Below, piece by piece: positions 32,758 through 41,972 of a DNA stretch of 54,182 bases. The DNA is taken from assembly GCA_036679405.1 (NCBI GenBank), contig JAVBVZ010000042.1:1-54182 (forward strand), read 5' to 3'. The notes under the pieces were generated by a model. The model saw nothing but the letters and a program-made list of their open reading frames with translations, did no database searches and was not told where the DNA came from. A program made the translations under genes and the position numbers. Origin of the DNA: JAEYKI01 sp036679405. GTDB lineage: Bacteria > Bacillota > Clostridia > Christensenellales > Christensenellaceae. Each line of letters begins with the position of its first letter. Positions within the stretch are counted from its first letter, which is position 1.

Positions 32758-33807
32758 ATGGCAAACATGAAAGCAATGATTGTAGAAGATTACAATACCA
32801 TGGCCGTGCGGGAGGTTGAGAAACCCGTTATAGATGAAAACGGGGTCCTGCTTCGGGTGCGCGCCTGTGCAATATGCGGCTCGGATATCCGGATTTTGCA
32901 TTCGGGCAACAACCGTGTAAAGTTTCCGGCCATTATCGGCCATGAGGTTTCGGGCGAAGTGGTGCAGGCGGGAAAAAATGTGACCAAATTCAAGGTGGGC
33001 GACCGGGTGGCGGTTGGAGGAGATGTTCCCTGCGGAGAATGCGCTTTTTGCGAAGCGGGCATCGGGAACAACTGCCAGATCAACTATGCGATCGGCTATC
33101 AGTTTCAGGGCGGCTTTGCACAGTACCTGCCTTTAAACAAAGTCACGGTGGAGCTTGGGCCCGTGCATAAGATCCCGGACCACATGAGCTATGAAGAGGG
33201 CGCGCTGGCCGAGCCGCTGGCCTGTGTTTTAAATGCGCTGGAACTGTCCCCCGTTCATTTGGGCGATACGGCTGTTGTGATCGGTGCCGGACCGCTTGGG
33301 TGCATGATGGTCAACGTAATCAAAAAAATGGGCCCCGCAAAAATCATACTGGTGCAGCGCTCCGCGCACCGGCTTGAAATTGCCAAGAAATTGGTGGATG
33401 CGGACGTGTTTGTATGTTCCGGCGAGGAAGATGCGGTAAGCCGGGTCCTTGCGGAAACCGGCGGCCTTGGCGCGGAAGTTGTGATTACGGCCTGTCCGTC
33501 GCCCGAAGCACAGCGCGATGCGCTTCGCATGGCCAAGAACCGTGCGCACATCAACTTTTTTGGCGGACTACCCAAAGAAAAAGAAAATGTCGTTTTGAAT
33601 ACCAATGTGATTCACTATAAAGAACTTTTTATTACGGGCGCGCATGGCGCGATGCCCAGGCATCATCAGAAAGCAGTGGATTTGATTGCATCCGGCACAG
33701 TGGATGTAAAGCCGTTTATCACCCGCACCTATCCTCTGGAAGATATAAAAGAGGCCTTTGAAAAAGCGGAGAGCCATGAGGGGATGAGGGTGGTCGTAAA
33801 GCCTTAA
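32758..33807 (+). CDS. Zinc-dependent alcohol dehydrogenase (second polyol dehydrogenase)
   Basis: A 349-residue medium-chain dehydrogenase, a distant paralogue of the preceding gene. Catalytic ligands C40 (AICGSD), H62 and E63 (GHEVSGE); structural cluster PCGECAFCEAGIGNNC; nucleotide loop VVIGAGPLGCMM. The segment VVITACPSPEAQRDAL and FFGGLPKEKENV resemble dehydrogenases often annotated as sorbitol or threonine dehydrogenase. It lies 19 bases after the first dehydrogenase. Two dehydrogenases in a row suggest oxidation of two related polyols or of two positions of one sugar. Confidence 0.87.
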   Translation: MANMKAMIVEDYNTMAVREVEKPVIDENGVLLRVRACAICGSDIRILHSGNNRVKFPAIIGHEVSGEVVQAGKNVTKFKVGDRVAVGGDVPCGECAFCEAGIGNNCQINYAIGYQFQGGFAQYLPLNKVTVELGPVHKIPDHMSYEEGALAEPLACVLNALELSPVHLGDTAVVIGAGPLGCMMVNVIKKMGPAKIILVQRSAHRLEIAKKLVDADVFVCSGEEDAVSRVLAETGGLGAEVVITACPSPEAQRDALRMAKNRAHINFFGGLPKEKENVVLNTNVIHYKELFITGAHGAMPRHHQKAVDLIASGTVDVKPFITRTYPLEDIKEAFEKAESHEGMRVVVKP

Positions 33808-33820
33808 GGGAGGTTTGATT

Positions 33821-34492
33821 ATGTTAAAAAAAGGAATATCCGCTTCGCTGATGTGCATAGATTTTGCGGATACAAAAAAAGACCTGGTGGCCCTGGAACA
33901 GGCAGAGGTGGAATACCTTCATTTTGATATCATGGACGGTGCGTTTGTCCCTAATTATACGCTCGGACCATGGGCGGTGAACGGCCTTCGGGGAAGGACG
34001 CCCATTGCGTTTGACATTCATCTGATGGTGGAGCGGCCCGAACAGAAGATCCCTTACTTTGATTTTCAGCCGGGCGACGCCGTCTCCCTGCATGCAGAAA
34101 GCACCCCGCATCTCCAGCGGGCGCTGGCTGCTTTGAAGTCCGCGGGGATCACGACAGGCGTTGCGATCAACCCGGCAACACCGCTGTGCGTGCTGGATTA
34201 TGTAACGGATGTTGTAGATTTTGTGTTGGTCATGACGGTGAACCCGGGCTATGCGGGTCAACAGATGGTCCCGAACGCCATAGAAAAAATCAGCCGCACG
34301 CGGGAGTATCTGGATGCAAAAAATTGCCGCGATACGGTGATTCAGGTGGATGGAAATGTAAGCTTTGAAAATGCGGTCCGAATGGCAGGAGCCGGAGCGG
34401 AGAATTTTGTAGCCGGTACGGCGGGGCTTTTCAGAAAAGACATGAGTATAAAAGAAGCGGCAACCCGTTTGCGCGGGTGCATTAAGGGCTGA
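33821..34492 (+). CDS. Ribulose-phosphate 3-epimerase family protein (Rpe/AlsE-like)
   Basis: A 223-residue TIM-barrel epimerase. The metal ligands and catalytic acids lie in HFDIMDGAFVPN and DIHLMVERPE, the phosphate loop in VNPGYAGQ, and the last acid in QVDGNVS. Standard Rpe reads MSVNPGFGGQ and VDGG(I/V); the differences and the operon context favour a specialised epimerase such as allulose 6-phosphate 3-epimerase over the housekeeping enzyme. ATG 33821 has GGGAGG seven bases upstream; the in-frame TTG 33815 is too close to that site. Last gene of the operon. Confidence 0.87.
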   Translation: MLKKGISASLMCIDFADTKKDLVALEQAEVEYLHFDIMDGAFVPNYTLGPWAVNGLRGRTPIAFDIHLMVERPEQKIPYFDFQPGDAVSLHAESTPHLQRALAALKSAGITTGVAINPATPLCVLDYVTDVVDFVLVMTVNPGYAGQQMVPNAIEKISRTREYLDAKNCRDTVIQVDGNVSFENAVRMAGAGAENFVAGTAGLFRKDMSIKEAATRLRGCIKG

Positions 34493-34520
34493 AAATCGCC
34501 ATTAAAAAGCCTTCTTCGTA

Positions 34521-34549
34521 TTGATTTGGTTTGATGTATGGCGTATACT
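34521..34549 (+). promoter_or_regulatory. Promoter of the DUF975 gene
   Basis: TTGATT (34521-34526), a 17-base spacer and TATACT (34544-34549). It excludes the upstream ATG at 34531. Confidence 0.7.
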
Positions 34550-34599
34550 GGAATCAGCCAGGCATTATTCTAAATTTAATAAAAGGAGGTAATCAAACA

Positions 34600-35430
34600 A
34601 TGAAAACCAGAGCGGAACTCAAAGAACAGGCACGGTTCAATTTTTCTCAAAAGTATTGGCCGGTAGTCGGAATCAGTTTTCTGGGAATGCTTATTGTGGG
34701 CGCGACGAACGCTATTCCCGGTGTGGGTGGTCTTATTTATCTTTTAGTCGGCACGATCATTGTGGTCGGGCTGAACGGCTTCTTCCTTTCGGTATACCGT
34801 GGATATGAAATCAAGGTGGAGAACCTGTTTTCTCCCTTCAACCGTTATGGCCGTGTGCTGGGCGGTATGCTGTGGATGTATTTATGGCTTTTTATTTGGG
34901 CGCTGATATTTATTGTGCCCATGATTGTTGTTACGGTGGTCGGCCTTTTCACAGCGGTTTCATCATATGGACCGGCCCTGGCAAACAGCTATGATTCTGC
35001 GGCAGGAATGATGAGCGGCGGATATTCCGCATATAACAGCATGATGCCGTTTTGGGGCGATGCGTCTGTCTGGAATGGATTTGCGCATATCTTTACGTCC
35101 GTATGGCTGCTTTTATTTCTTTTGCTGATCCCGGCAATCATCAAATCCTATGCCTTTTTCTGCACGCCTTACATTCTGGCGGACAGCCCGAACGTGCCGG
35201 CAACGGATGCGATCCGGCTTTCGCAAAAGATTATGGCGGGCTACAAGTGGAAGCTGTTTGTAACGCAGCTCACCTTCCTGGGCTGGATACTTTTAAGTGC
35301 GGTTACGGCAGGGATCCTGTGGATATTCTATGTGGGACCGTACTATAACGCAACGATGGCAGGGTTTTATGAAGAAGTCAAAAACAATGCAAAAAACAAG
35401 GCGATTCCAGGGGTAGAAATCTTAAACTAA
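34600..35430 (+). CDS. DUF975 family membrane protein
   Basis: A 276-residue integral membrane protein with about six helices. The N-terminus MKTRAELKEQARFNFSQKYW and the GFFLSVYRG segment match DUF975 of Bacillota. A loop rich in Gly, Ser, Met and Tyr (about 135-160) separates helices. Function is unknown. ATG 34600 follows AAAGGAGGT with good spacing. It is transcribed alone between its own promoter and terminator. Confidence 0.85.
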   Translation: MKTRAELKEQARFNFSQKYWPVVGISFLGMLIVGATNAIPGVGGLIYLLVGTIIVVGLNGFFLSVYRGYEIKVENLFSPFNRYGRVLGGMLWMYLWLFIWALIFIVPMIVVTVVGLFTAVSSYGPALANSYDSAAGMMSGGYSAYNSMMPFWGDASVWNGFAHIFTSVWLLLFLLLIPAIIKSYAFFCTPYILADSPNVPATDAIRLSQKIMAGYKWKLFVTQLTFLGWILLSAVTAGILWIFYVGPYYNATMAGFYEEVKNNAKNKAIPGVEILN

Positions 35431-35441
35431 AAAATGTCTTA

Positions 35442-35473
35442 AAAAAAGAACGTACCGGGGTACGTTCTTTTTT
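35442..35473 (+). terminator. Rho-independent terminator
   Basis: A 15-bp stem AAAAAAGAACGTACC/GGTACGTTCTTTTTT, ending in six T. Confidence 0.92.
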
Positions 35474-35535
35474 GTACGGAAAGGCGTAAGGCTTTCAAGG
35501 ACATGTAAAAATTTTAAGGGAACAGTGAAACTGCA

Positions 35536-37062
35536 ATGAAAAAACATCTGCGTTTTTTAAACGGAAGACTTTTTTATACGGTTCTCCTGCTGGTGGCGCA
35601 GGGGCTGTTGCTTTACGGGCTCATTTACTGGGCGTCCGTGGATCTTCCCGTAAACTTTATTTTCAGCGCGGTTTCAGCCGTGGTAGCGTTTTGGGTGGTG
35701 AGCGATGAGGAAAATCCGGGATACAAAATCCTCTGGCTGATGGCAATACTGATGCTTCCTTTTTTTGGGGTGATCATGTACTGGATCTTCGGAAACCGTA
35801 CGCCCGGCGTGCCGCTTTACAAAAAGGTGCGCAGTTCAACATACAAAGGCTCTTTTAAAAGATTAGAGCAAAACGGGGACGTGCTGGGCGCTTTGCAGAA
35901 GGAAGACCTTGGGGCTGCGCGCCAGGCCGCCTTTATTTTTAAAACGACCGGGCTGCCTCTGCACCGTCAGACGGCTACGGAGTATTTTTCTCCGCTGGAA
36001 CCATTGTTTGAGAAGATGAAGGCGGAGATGCGCCGGGCGGACAAGTATATATTTCTGGAGTTTTTCGCAATCAATGAAGGCGTAATGTGGTCGGAGATCT
36101 TAGACATCTTGGTGCAAAAAGCAGAAGAAGGGCTGGATGTCCGGGTGATTTATGATGATATGGGGACCATTAAGAACCTGCCGGCCCATTATAACCGCAC
36201 GCTGGAGGCTGAAGGGATTCAATGTGTTGTCTTCAATCCTATGATCCCGGTTTTATCGGTAAGGCATAATAACCGCAATCACCGCAAGGTATGTATTATT
36301 GACGGCCGTATTGGGTATACCGGCGGATTTAATATTTCGGATGAATATATCAATAAAGAAGAGCGGTTCGGGCATTGGGTGGACAGCGGGGTTGAACTGC
36401 GCGGAAAAGCGGTTGAAAACCTTCTTGCGCCGTATATCGGGATGTGGAATTTTTTGCGCAGGGACGAAGATGTGCTGGAAGACTTTCTTCCTGTGTGCGA
36501 TATGCCGGCTGGCGACGGGTTTGTGCTTCCGTATACTGTGGATCCCTATATGGAAGAAGACCCAGCGGCGGATATTTACATCAACATGATTACCCGGGCA
36601 GAATCGTATATTTATATCAATACGCCTTATTTTATTATTGATCACGCGATGGAACACGCGCTGGCGTCGGCTGCTTTGAGCGGGGTAGATGTCCGCATCT
36701 GTTTTCCGGGGATTCCGGACAAGTATTTTACCAATTTGCTTTCAAAAAGTTTTTTTCCGTCTCTGCTGAAGGCGGGCGTCAGGGTGTATACTTATTCCAA
36801 AGGGTTTATTCATTCAAAAACGTTTGTTTCGGATGACAAATCGGCAATCGTCGGGTCGATAAACTTAGATTACCGCAGTATGTTCTTGCATTTTGAGGAC
36901 GCGGTATGGATGTATAAAAGCCGCGCTGTTAAGCAGCTTAAAGCGGACTTTGAGGGAAGGCTTCGCGAATGCCGGCTGATGACGCTGGAGGATATCCAAA
37001 ATATGCCCTGGCACCAGAAGATCATCTGTATTCTTTTAAAGCCTTTTGCGCCTCTTTTTTAA
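35536..37062 (+). CDS. cls: Cardiolipin synthase
   Basis: A 508-residue phospholipase-D-superfamily membrane enzyme that joins two phosphatidylglycerol molecules into cardiolipin and glycerol. Two N-terminal membrane helices (about 12-34 and 38-83, the latter in two segments) precede two HKD motifs: H249-K251-D256 (NHRKVCIIDG) and H426-K428-D433 (IHSKTFVSDD). The C-terminal NIWHQK-like NMPWHQKI segment fits the family. The ribosome site AAGGGA is rather far from the ATG. The metallophosphoesterase gene follows 15 bases later, probably in one transcript. Confidence 0.94.
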   Translation: MKKHLRFLNGRLFYTVLLLVAQGLLLYGLIYWASVDLPVNFIFSAVSAVVAFWVVSDEENPGYKILWLMAILMLPFFGVIMYWIFGNRTPGVPLYKKVRSSTYKGSFKRLEQNGDVLGALQKEDLGAARQAAFIFKTTGLPLHRQTATEYFSPLEPLFEKMKAEMRRADKYIFLEFFAINEGVMWSEILDILVQKAEEGLDVRVIYDDMGTIKNLPAHYNRTLEAEGIQCVVFNPMIPVLSVRHNNRNHRKVCIIDGRIGYTGGFNISDEYINKEERFGHWVDSGVELRGKAVENLLAPYIGMWNFLRRDEDVLEDFLPVCDMPAGDGFVLPYTVDPYMEEDPAADIYINMITRAESYIYINTPYFIIDHAMEHALASAALSGVDVRICFPGIPDKYFTNLLSKSFFPSLLKAGVRVYTYSKGFIHSKTFVSDDKSAIVGSINLDYRSMFLHFEDAVWMYKSRAVKQLKADFEGRLRECRLMTLEDIQNMPWHQKIICILLKPFAPLF

Positions 37063-37077
37063 AAGGGATATAAAGCG

Positions 37078-37833
37078 ATGCTGAACAATGATCGGATCGT
37101 AATTGAAGATTATATTTTGGAAAGCCGTAAGGTTGCAAGTCCGGTTACCATTGTGCATTTGTCCGATCTGCATGAAAAACGCTTTGGGCCGTACAACCAG
37201 AACCTTTTTTTCGCCGTGCGTGAAATATGGCCGGATGTCATTGCCGTTACAGGGGACCTGGTGGCGCGCGAAAGGCAAATGGCCCTCAACAAAGCGTATA
37301 TAAAAGAGCTTGCGCGCGGGCTTGTGGGGATCGCGCCCACCTTTTTTGTGACCGGCAATCATGAGAAAAATCTGTATAAAGAAATACTCCCGCTTATGGA
37401 AGAAGAAGGCGTGCGCATCGCTTCGAATGCGCTTTTCAATCTGAATATCCGGGGAAACCATATCAACATTTCGGGCATGGACGACGTAACCATAGACCTT
37501 GATTATCATAAAAGCGCTTCGCTGATCCAGCATGCGCCGGATGGATATAACGTGTTTTTAACGCACCGGCCCGACCATTTTCATAACCTGGCGCAGTATA
37601 ATATAGACTTGCTTTTATGCGGACATACGCATGCGGGGCAGATCCGATTTCCATTTTTTAGTACTTTTTACATGCCGGGGCAGGGTTGGTTTCCAAAGTA
37701 CTTACAGGGCGGATTTGTCAATCAGGACACGACCATGATCATCAGCCGGGGAATGGGGTCCAGCGGTTACCCGACCATCCGCATCAATAATCCGCCCGAG
37801 CTGGTTTGCATTACGCTGACGGCCAAGAAATAA
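37078..37833 (+). CDS. Metallophosphoesterase (YkuE/YaeI-like)
   Basis: A 251-residue calcineurin-type phosphoesterase. The metal ligands are in HLSDLHEKRF, VTGDLVARE, TGNHEKN, LTHRPDHF and LLCGHTHAGQIRFP, in the usual order. Family members act on lipid-linked phosphates such as UDP-diacylglucosamine analogues, and placement right after cardiolipin synthase fits a membrane lipid role (inference). Unlike YkuE it has no N-terminal membrane helix or twin-arginine signal. ATG follows AAGGGA. Confidence 0.88.
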   Translation: MLNNDRIVIEDYILESRKVASPVTIVHLSDLHEKRFGPYNQNLFFAVREIWPDVIAVTGDLVARERQMALNKAYIKELARGLVGIAPTFFVTGNHEKNLYKEILPLMEEEGVRIASNALFNLNIRGNHINISGMDDVTIDLDYHKSASLIQHAPDGYNVFLTHRPDHFHNLAQYNIDLLLCGHTHAGQIRFPFFSTFYMPGQGWFPKYLQGGFVNQDTTMIISRGMGSSGYPTIRINNPPELVCITLTAKK

Positions 37834-37855
37834 GCAAGAGAGGGGATTTTTGGAC

Positions 37856-37884
37856 TTGCTACTTACGCAAGACTCGTATAAAAT
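37856..37884 (+). promoter_or_regulatory. Promoter of tilS
   Basis: TTGCTA (37856-37861), a 17-base spacer and TAAAAT (37879-37884). The ATG at 37891 is seven bases past the -10, where transcription should begin. Confidence 0.55.
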
Positions 37885-37890
37885 AGCGGT

Positions 37891-39207
37891 ATGGAACGGA
37901 AAGTTGCTTCTTTTATAAAGCAGAACCATCTTATCTGCGCAGGCGAGCGGGTCGGTGTGGCGGTTTCGGGCGGCGTTGATTCAATGTCGCTGCTTTTTTT
38001 GCTTAAAAATTTAGGGTATTCCGTGCTGGCGCTGCATTTTGAGCACGGGATCCGCGGGGAAGATTCACGTGCGGATGCTTTGTTTGTCCGTACGTTTTGC
38101 GCAAAAGAGAAGATCCCTTTTCTATTGGGAAGCGCCGATGTTCCGTCTTATGCCCGGGCCCGAAAAATGAGCCTGGAGGCGGCCGGACGGGTGCTCCGCT
38201 ATCAGTTTTTATTGGATGCGGATGTGGATAAAGTGGCGACGGCGCATCATATGGATGACAATGCGGAAACAATTTTAATGAACATTGCACGTGGGTGCGG
38301 CGTAGGGGGTCTTACGGGGATCGACCTGGAGGCCGGTCGGCTGATCCGTCCTTTTTTATGCCTGCGGCGCGCAGATATTGAAGCGTATGCAAAAGAAAAA
38401 AGCATCCCCTATGTGACTGACAAGACCAATTTTGACATGCATTTTGTCCGTAACAGGATCCGGCACGGTGTGATGCCCGAACTTGAAAAAGTAAATCCGG
38501 CGGTAACGGTGATGCTGGATCGTCTTTCGGAAAATGCGCGGGAATATGCGCGGATGATCAAAGAGCTGGCAGACGCGGTGCCGGTTGAATCTAAAAATAA
38601 TGAGGCAAGTGTGGACGCAAAGGCGCTTTGGTCTTTAAGCCAGCCGGTGGCGGCGGAAGTACTGTTTAGAATGTGCGGCATTGCCGGTTCGCCTACAGAC
38701 GTGACAAGAGCGCATATCGAAGGAATGCTGTCTCTGCGACGGACCGGAGCCGAAATTCCTGTAAAAAACGGAATATTTGCAAAATATGGTTATGGCAGAT
38801 TGATTATTTATAAAAAAGACGATAGAATAAAGGATATATCTTTTTGCGTGCCCCTCCGGGATAAAACGGTATTTCCGGGTGGAGTGATCAAAAAGGAAAA
38901 AGGAACCGTAAATCCGCATAACAGCGATAAAAACTGTGAATGTTTCGGCCATTTGCCGGCAGACGCCGTGGTCCGTACCCGGCGGCCGGGAGATGTGTTC
39001 CGGCCGTTTGGATCGGGAGAGAAAAAACTGAAGGATTTTCTGATTGAAAAGAAAATCCCCCGGGAGGAGCGGGATGCCCTCCCGCTGGTAGCGGACGGCA
39101 GGCGTATCATATGGGTGGCGGGCGTCGCCATGTCTGCCGACTACGCCGTGGACGCGTCGGGCGAAGGAATCAAGCTTAAATATAACAAGAGGCAGGGTGA
39201 ACCATGA
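37891..39207 (+). CDS. tilS: tRNA(Ile)-lysidine synthetase
   Basis: A 438-residue ATP-dependent enzyme that changes the wobble C34 of tRNA-Ile(CAU) to lysidine so that it reads AUA. The PP-loop SGGVDS is at residues 26-31, followed by LHFEHGIRGEDS, ATAHHMDDNAET-like ATAHHMDDNAETIL and the RNRIRH motif. The C-terminal TilS domain (VRTRRPGDVFRPFG) is complete. There is no ribosome site before ATG 37891 and the promoter -10 is seven bases away, which suggests a leaderless message. It overlaps hpt by four bases (ATGA). Confidence 0.95.
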   Translation: MERKVASFIKQNHLICAGERVGVAVSGGVDSMSLLFLLKNLGYSVLALHFEHGIRGEDSRADALFVRTFCAKEKIPFLLGSADVPSYARARKMSLEAAGRVLRYQFLLDADVDKVATAHHMDDNAETILMNIARGCGVGGLTGIDLEAGRLIRPFLCLRRADIEAYAKEKSIPYVTDKTNFDMHFVRNRIRHGVMPELEKVNPAVTVMLDRLSENAREYARMIKELADAVPVESKNNEASVDAKALWSLSQPVAAEVLFRMCGIAGSPTDVTRAHIEGMLSLRRTGAEIPVKNGIFAKYGYGRLIIYKKDDRIKDISFCVPLRDKTVFPGGVIKKEKGTVNPHNSDKNCECFGHLPADAVVRTRRPGDVFRPFGSGEKKLKDFLIEKKIPREERDALPLVADGRRIIWVAGVAMSADYAVDASGEGIKLKYNKRQGEP

Positions 39208-39761
39208 AAGAATTGAAACACTATGTAGAGCAGGACATATCAGGCGTTTTGCTGGATGAGCCTACCATCAAAAAAAGAGTCTGTGAAATGGGCGAGCAGA
39301 TTTCCCGGGATTACATGGGGAAAAATATGGTGGCTATCTGTATCCTCAGGGGATGCGTTGTGTTTTTCAGTGACTTGATCCGGGAGATCAAAATCCCGAT
39401 AGAACTTGATTTCATGGCCGTGTCCAGTTATAACCACGGCGCGCAGTCTTCCGGAAGCGTTCATATCAAATATGACCTGCAGGATGATATAAGGGGAAAG
39501 CACGTATTGATTGTTGAAGATATCATCGACACCGGGACGACGCTGATGCATCTTAAAAGAATGCTGGAAGCGCGTCAGCCGGCCAGCATCAAGATCTGCT
39601 GTCTTCTGGATAAAGAGGAACGCCGCGTGTCCCACGTGGACGTGGATTATATCGGCTTTGAAATACCGGACGAATTTGTGGTAGGGTATGGTCTCGATTA
39701 TGCCGGAAGATACAGAAATTACCGGGAGATCGGCATCCTGAAACGGGAAATATACGAATAA
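39204..39761 (+). CDS. hpt: Hypoxanthine phosphoribosyltransferase
   Basis: A 185-residue purine salvage enzyme that makes IMP or GMP from the base and PRPP. The PRPP-binding loop VLIVEDIIDTGTTL is near residue 100, and LKGCVVFFSDL-like LRGCVVFFSDLIREI near 50. The C-terminal DEFVVGYGLDYAGRYRN is typical. It overlaps tilS; tilS-hpt-ftsH is a widely conserved order in Bacillota. Confidence 0.96.
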   Translation: MKELKHYVEQDISGVLLDEPTIKKRVCEMGEQISRDYMGKNMVAICILRGCVVFFSDLIREIKIPIELDFMAVSSYNHGAQSSGSVHIKYDLQDDIRGKHVLIVEDIIDTGTTLMHLKRMLEARQPASIKICCLLDKEERRVSHVDVDYIGFEIPDEFVVGYGLDYAGRYRNYREIGILKREIYE

Positions 39762-39804
39762 AAACAGGGTCCGCATGAAAGCGTGAAAGCGGGCTTTTGT
39801 TTGT

Positions 39805-39833
39805 TTGAAGTGGGCGATTTCGTGTGATATAAT
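39805..39833 (+). promoter_or_regulatory. Promoter of ftsH
   Basis: TTGAAG (39805-39810), a 17-base spacer and TATAAT (39828-39833). Confidence 0.65.
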
Positions 39834-39865
39834 AATATAATTAGTGTTTGTAGGAGGACAAAATA

Positions 39866-41860
39866 TTGTCAAAATTCGTAAGGGGGCCGCTTATATATAT
39901 ATTGATCATTGTTTTGATTGTGATTTCGGCCCAGTATTTGAGCGCTCCGGCTACTGCGCAGCCAGACCAGCTTGAATACTATCAATTTTTGCAAAAGGCA
40001 AGCGACGGCGATATTAAGGATATTGCTATCCGTGATTTGGACCTTTACGGCAGATATTCGAGCTCGACTATCGCGGATGAGGAATTCCCTTCAACGTACG
40101 ATTTTTCCGCGCGGATTCCGTCCGTAAACCAGCTTAATTTGGACCTTGCGGCGATTACCGGAACGCAGGATCCCTTGAATTACGGCTTTAAGATTACTTA
40201 TCTGCCGCCGGAAGATACCAATTTGTTTATTTCAATGCTGCCATATCTGATCCCAATGATCCTTTTGGTAGTTTTGTTTGTGTTTATTATGCGCCAAACC
40301 AAAGCGGGCGGTGCGGGAAACGCCATGACGTTCGGTAAGAGCCGGGCCCGCATGTCTATGGGCGGAGACAGCAAAAAAACTTTTGCCGACGTTGCCGGCG
40401 CGGATGAAGAGAAAGAGGAACTGCAGGAGATTGTGCAGTTCTTAAAAGCACCGAAAAACTTTTTGGAACTGGGTGCGCGGATTCCAAAGGGCGTCTTGCT
40501 GGTCGGCCCTCCGGGCGGCGGCAAAACTTTGCTTGCCAAAGCGGTGGCCGGGGAAGCGGGCGTTCCGTTTTTCTCCATATCCGGATCGGATTTTGTGGAA
40601 ATGTTTGTGGGCGTGGGCGCGTCCCGTGTGCGCGACCTTTTTAACGATGCAAAAAAGAACTCTCCCTGCATCATATTTATAGATGAAATAGATGCGGTGG
40701 GACGGCAGAGAGGCGCAGGCCTCGGCGGCGGCCACGATGAAAGAGAGCAGACGCTGAACCAATTGCTTGTTGAAATGGACGGTTTTGAAGTGAACGAAGG
40801 CATCATTGTGATGGCCGCCACCAACCGGAAAGATATACTGGATCCCGCCTTGCTGCGTCCCGGCCGTTTTGACCGGCAGATCGTAGTGAATTATCCGGAC
40901 GTGCGCGGGCGCGAAGAAATTTTGAAGGTCCATTCTAAAGGGAAACCTTTGAGCAGTGACGTAGATCTTAAGGTGATTGCCCGGCGTACGCCCGGTTTTA
41001 TAGGCGCGGATCTTGAAAATGTCCTCAATGAGGCGGCAATTCTGACGGCGCGGCGCCATCGGACCAAAATTGGGATGAATGAAATAGAGGAAGCCATTAC
41101 CCGCGTGATTGCGGGTCCCGAAAAGAAGAGCCGGCTGGTATCTGAAAAAGACAAAAAGCTGACCGCTTACCATGAAGTGGGGCACGCGATTTTGGCGTTT
41201 TCCCTTCCGGGCTGCGACCCGGTGCACGAGGTTTCCATTATCCCGCGCGGCATGGCGGCAGGATATACCATGACTCTTCCGGAAGAAGACAAGCAGCATG
41301 TTTTGAAAAGCAAGCTGCTGGATGAAATTACCATGATGCTGGGTGGCAGGGTAGCTGAGCTTATAACGTTGAAGGATGTCTCTACAGGCGCGGTAAACGA
41401 TTTGCAAAGAGCGACTGAAGTGGCCCGGGAAATGGTTACAAAATACGGTATGAGCGACGAACTGGGTCCTGTGTTCCTGTCTGATAAGCACGAAGTCTTT
41501 TTGGGCCGTGAATTTGGACAGCAAAGCGCATATTCGGAAGAAACTGCGGCCAAAGTGGATGCAGAAGTAAAAAAGATACTGGAAAGGGCGTTTGCACAGG
41601 CAAAGAAGATCCTTTCTGAAAATAAAGATAAGATCATCATGATATCCGAGGTTCTCATGACCCGTGAAAAACTTTCCGGGGTTGAGTTCCAGGAACTCTT
41701 TGAAAAAGGGACCCTGACCGAGCCCGAAAAGAAAACAAAAGAGGAGCCGCCGGTGGTGGAACCCAATATCATTGAGGATCAGACGTCTGAAAAAGAAGAA
41801 GAACCGCCGGAAGAAACGCCCAAAAAAGGCGCGTTTGATGAAGGATACGACCCAAATTAA
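39866..41860 (+). CDS. ftsH: ATP-dependent zinc metalloprotease FtsH
   Basis: A 664-residue membrane AAA+ protease that removes damaged or short-lived membrane and cytosolic proteins. Helices at 7-25 and 119-142 flank a small extracytoplasmic domain. The Walker A loop is at 214-221 and reads GPPGGGKT instead of the nearly universal GPPGTGKT. Walker B is IIFIDEID, the second region of homology ends RPGRFDRQI, and the zinc site is HEVGH (436-440). The last 45 residues are acidic and proline-rich. The start is TTG 39866 with TAGGAGG upstream. It has its own promoter after hpt. Confidence 0.96.
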   Translation: MSKFVRGPLIYILIIVLIVISAQYLSAPATAQPDQLEYYQFLQKASDGDIKDIAIRDLDLYGRYSSSTIADEEFPSTYDFSARIPSVNQLNLDLAAITGTQDPLNYGFKITYLPPEDTNLFISMLPYLIPMILLVVLFVFIMRQTKAGGAGNAMTFGKSRARMSMGGDSKKTFADVAGADEEKEELQEIVQFLKAPKNFLELGARIPKGVLLVGPPGGGKTLLAKAVAGEAGVPFFSISGSDFVEMFVGVGASRVRDLFNDAKKNSPCIIFIDEIDAVGRQRGAGLGGGHDEREQTLNQLLVEMDGFEVNEGIIVMAATNRKDILDPALLRPGRFDRQIVVNYPDVRGREEILKVHSKGKPLSSDVDLKVIARRTPGFIGADLENVLNEAAILTARRHRTKIGMNEIEEAITRVIAGPEKKSRLVSEKDKKLTAYHEVGHAILAFSLPGCDPVHEVSIIPRGMAAGYTMTLPEEDKQHVLKSKLLDEITMMLGGRVAELITLKDVSTGAVNDLQRATEVAREMVTKYGMSDELGPVFLSDKHEVFLGREFGQQSAYSEETAAKVDAEVKKILERAFAQAKKILSENKDKIIMISEVLMTREKLSGVEFQELFEKGTLTEPEKKTKEEPPVVEPNIIEDQTSEKEEEPPEETPKKGAFDEGYDPN

Positions 41861-41870
41861 AATCAATGGA

Positions 41871-41901
41871 GCGAGCACCCTTAAAAAGGGTGCTCGCCTT
41901 T
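41871..41901 (+). terminator. Rho-independent terminator of ftsH
   Basis: A perfect 12-bp stem GCGAGCACCCTT/AAGGGTGCTCGC with an AAA loop, followed by CTTT. Confidence 0.85.
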
Positions 41902-41972
41902 AGATTTTAACGGATTGAAATGCAAAAGGGCTTTGTGCCCTTTGATTATTTTCTGGAACACAAGGGGAAACT

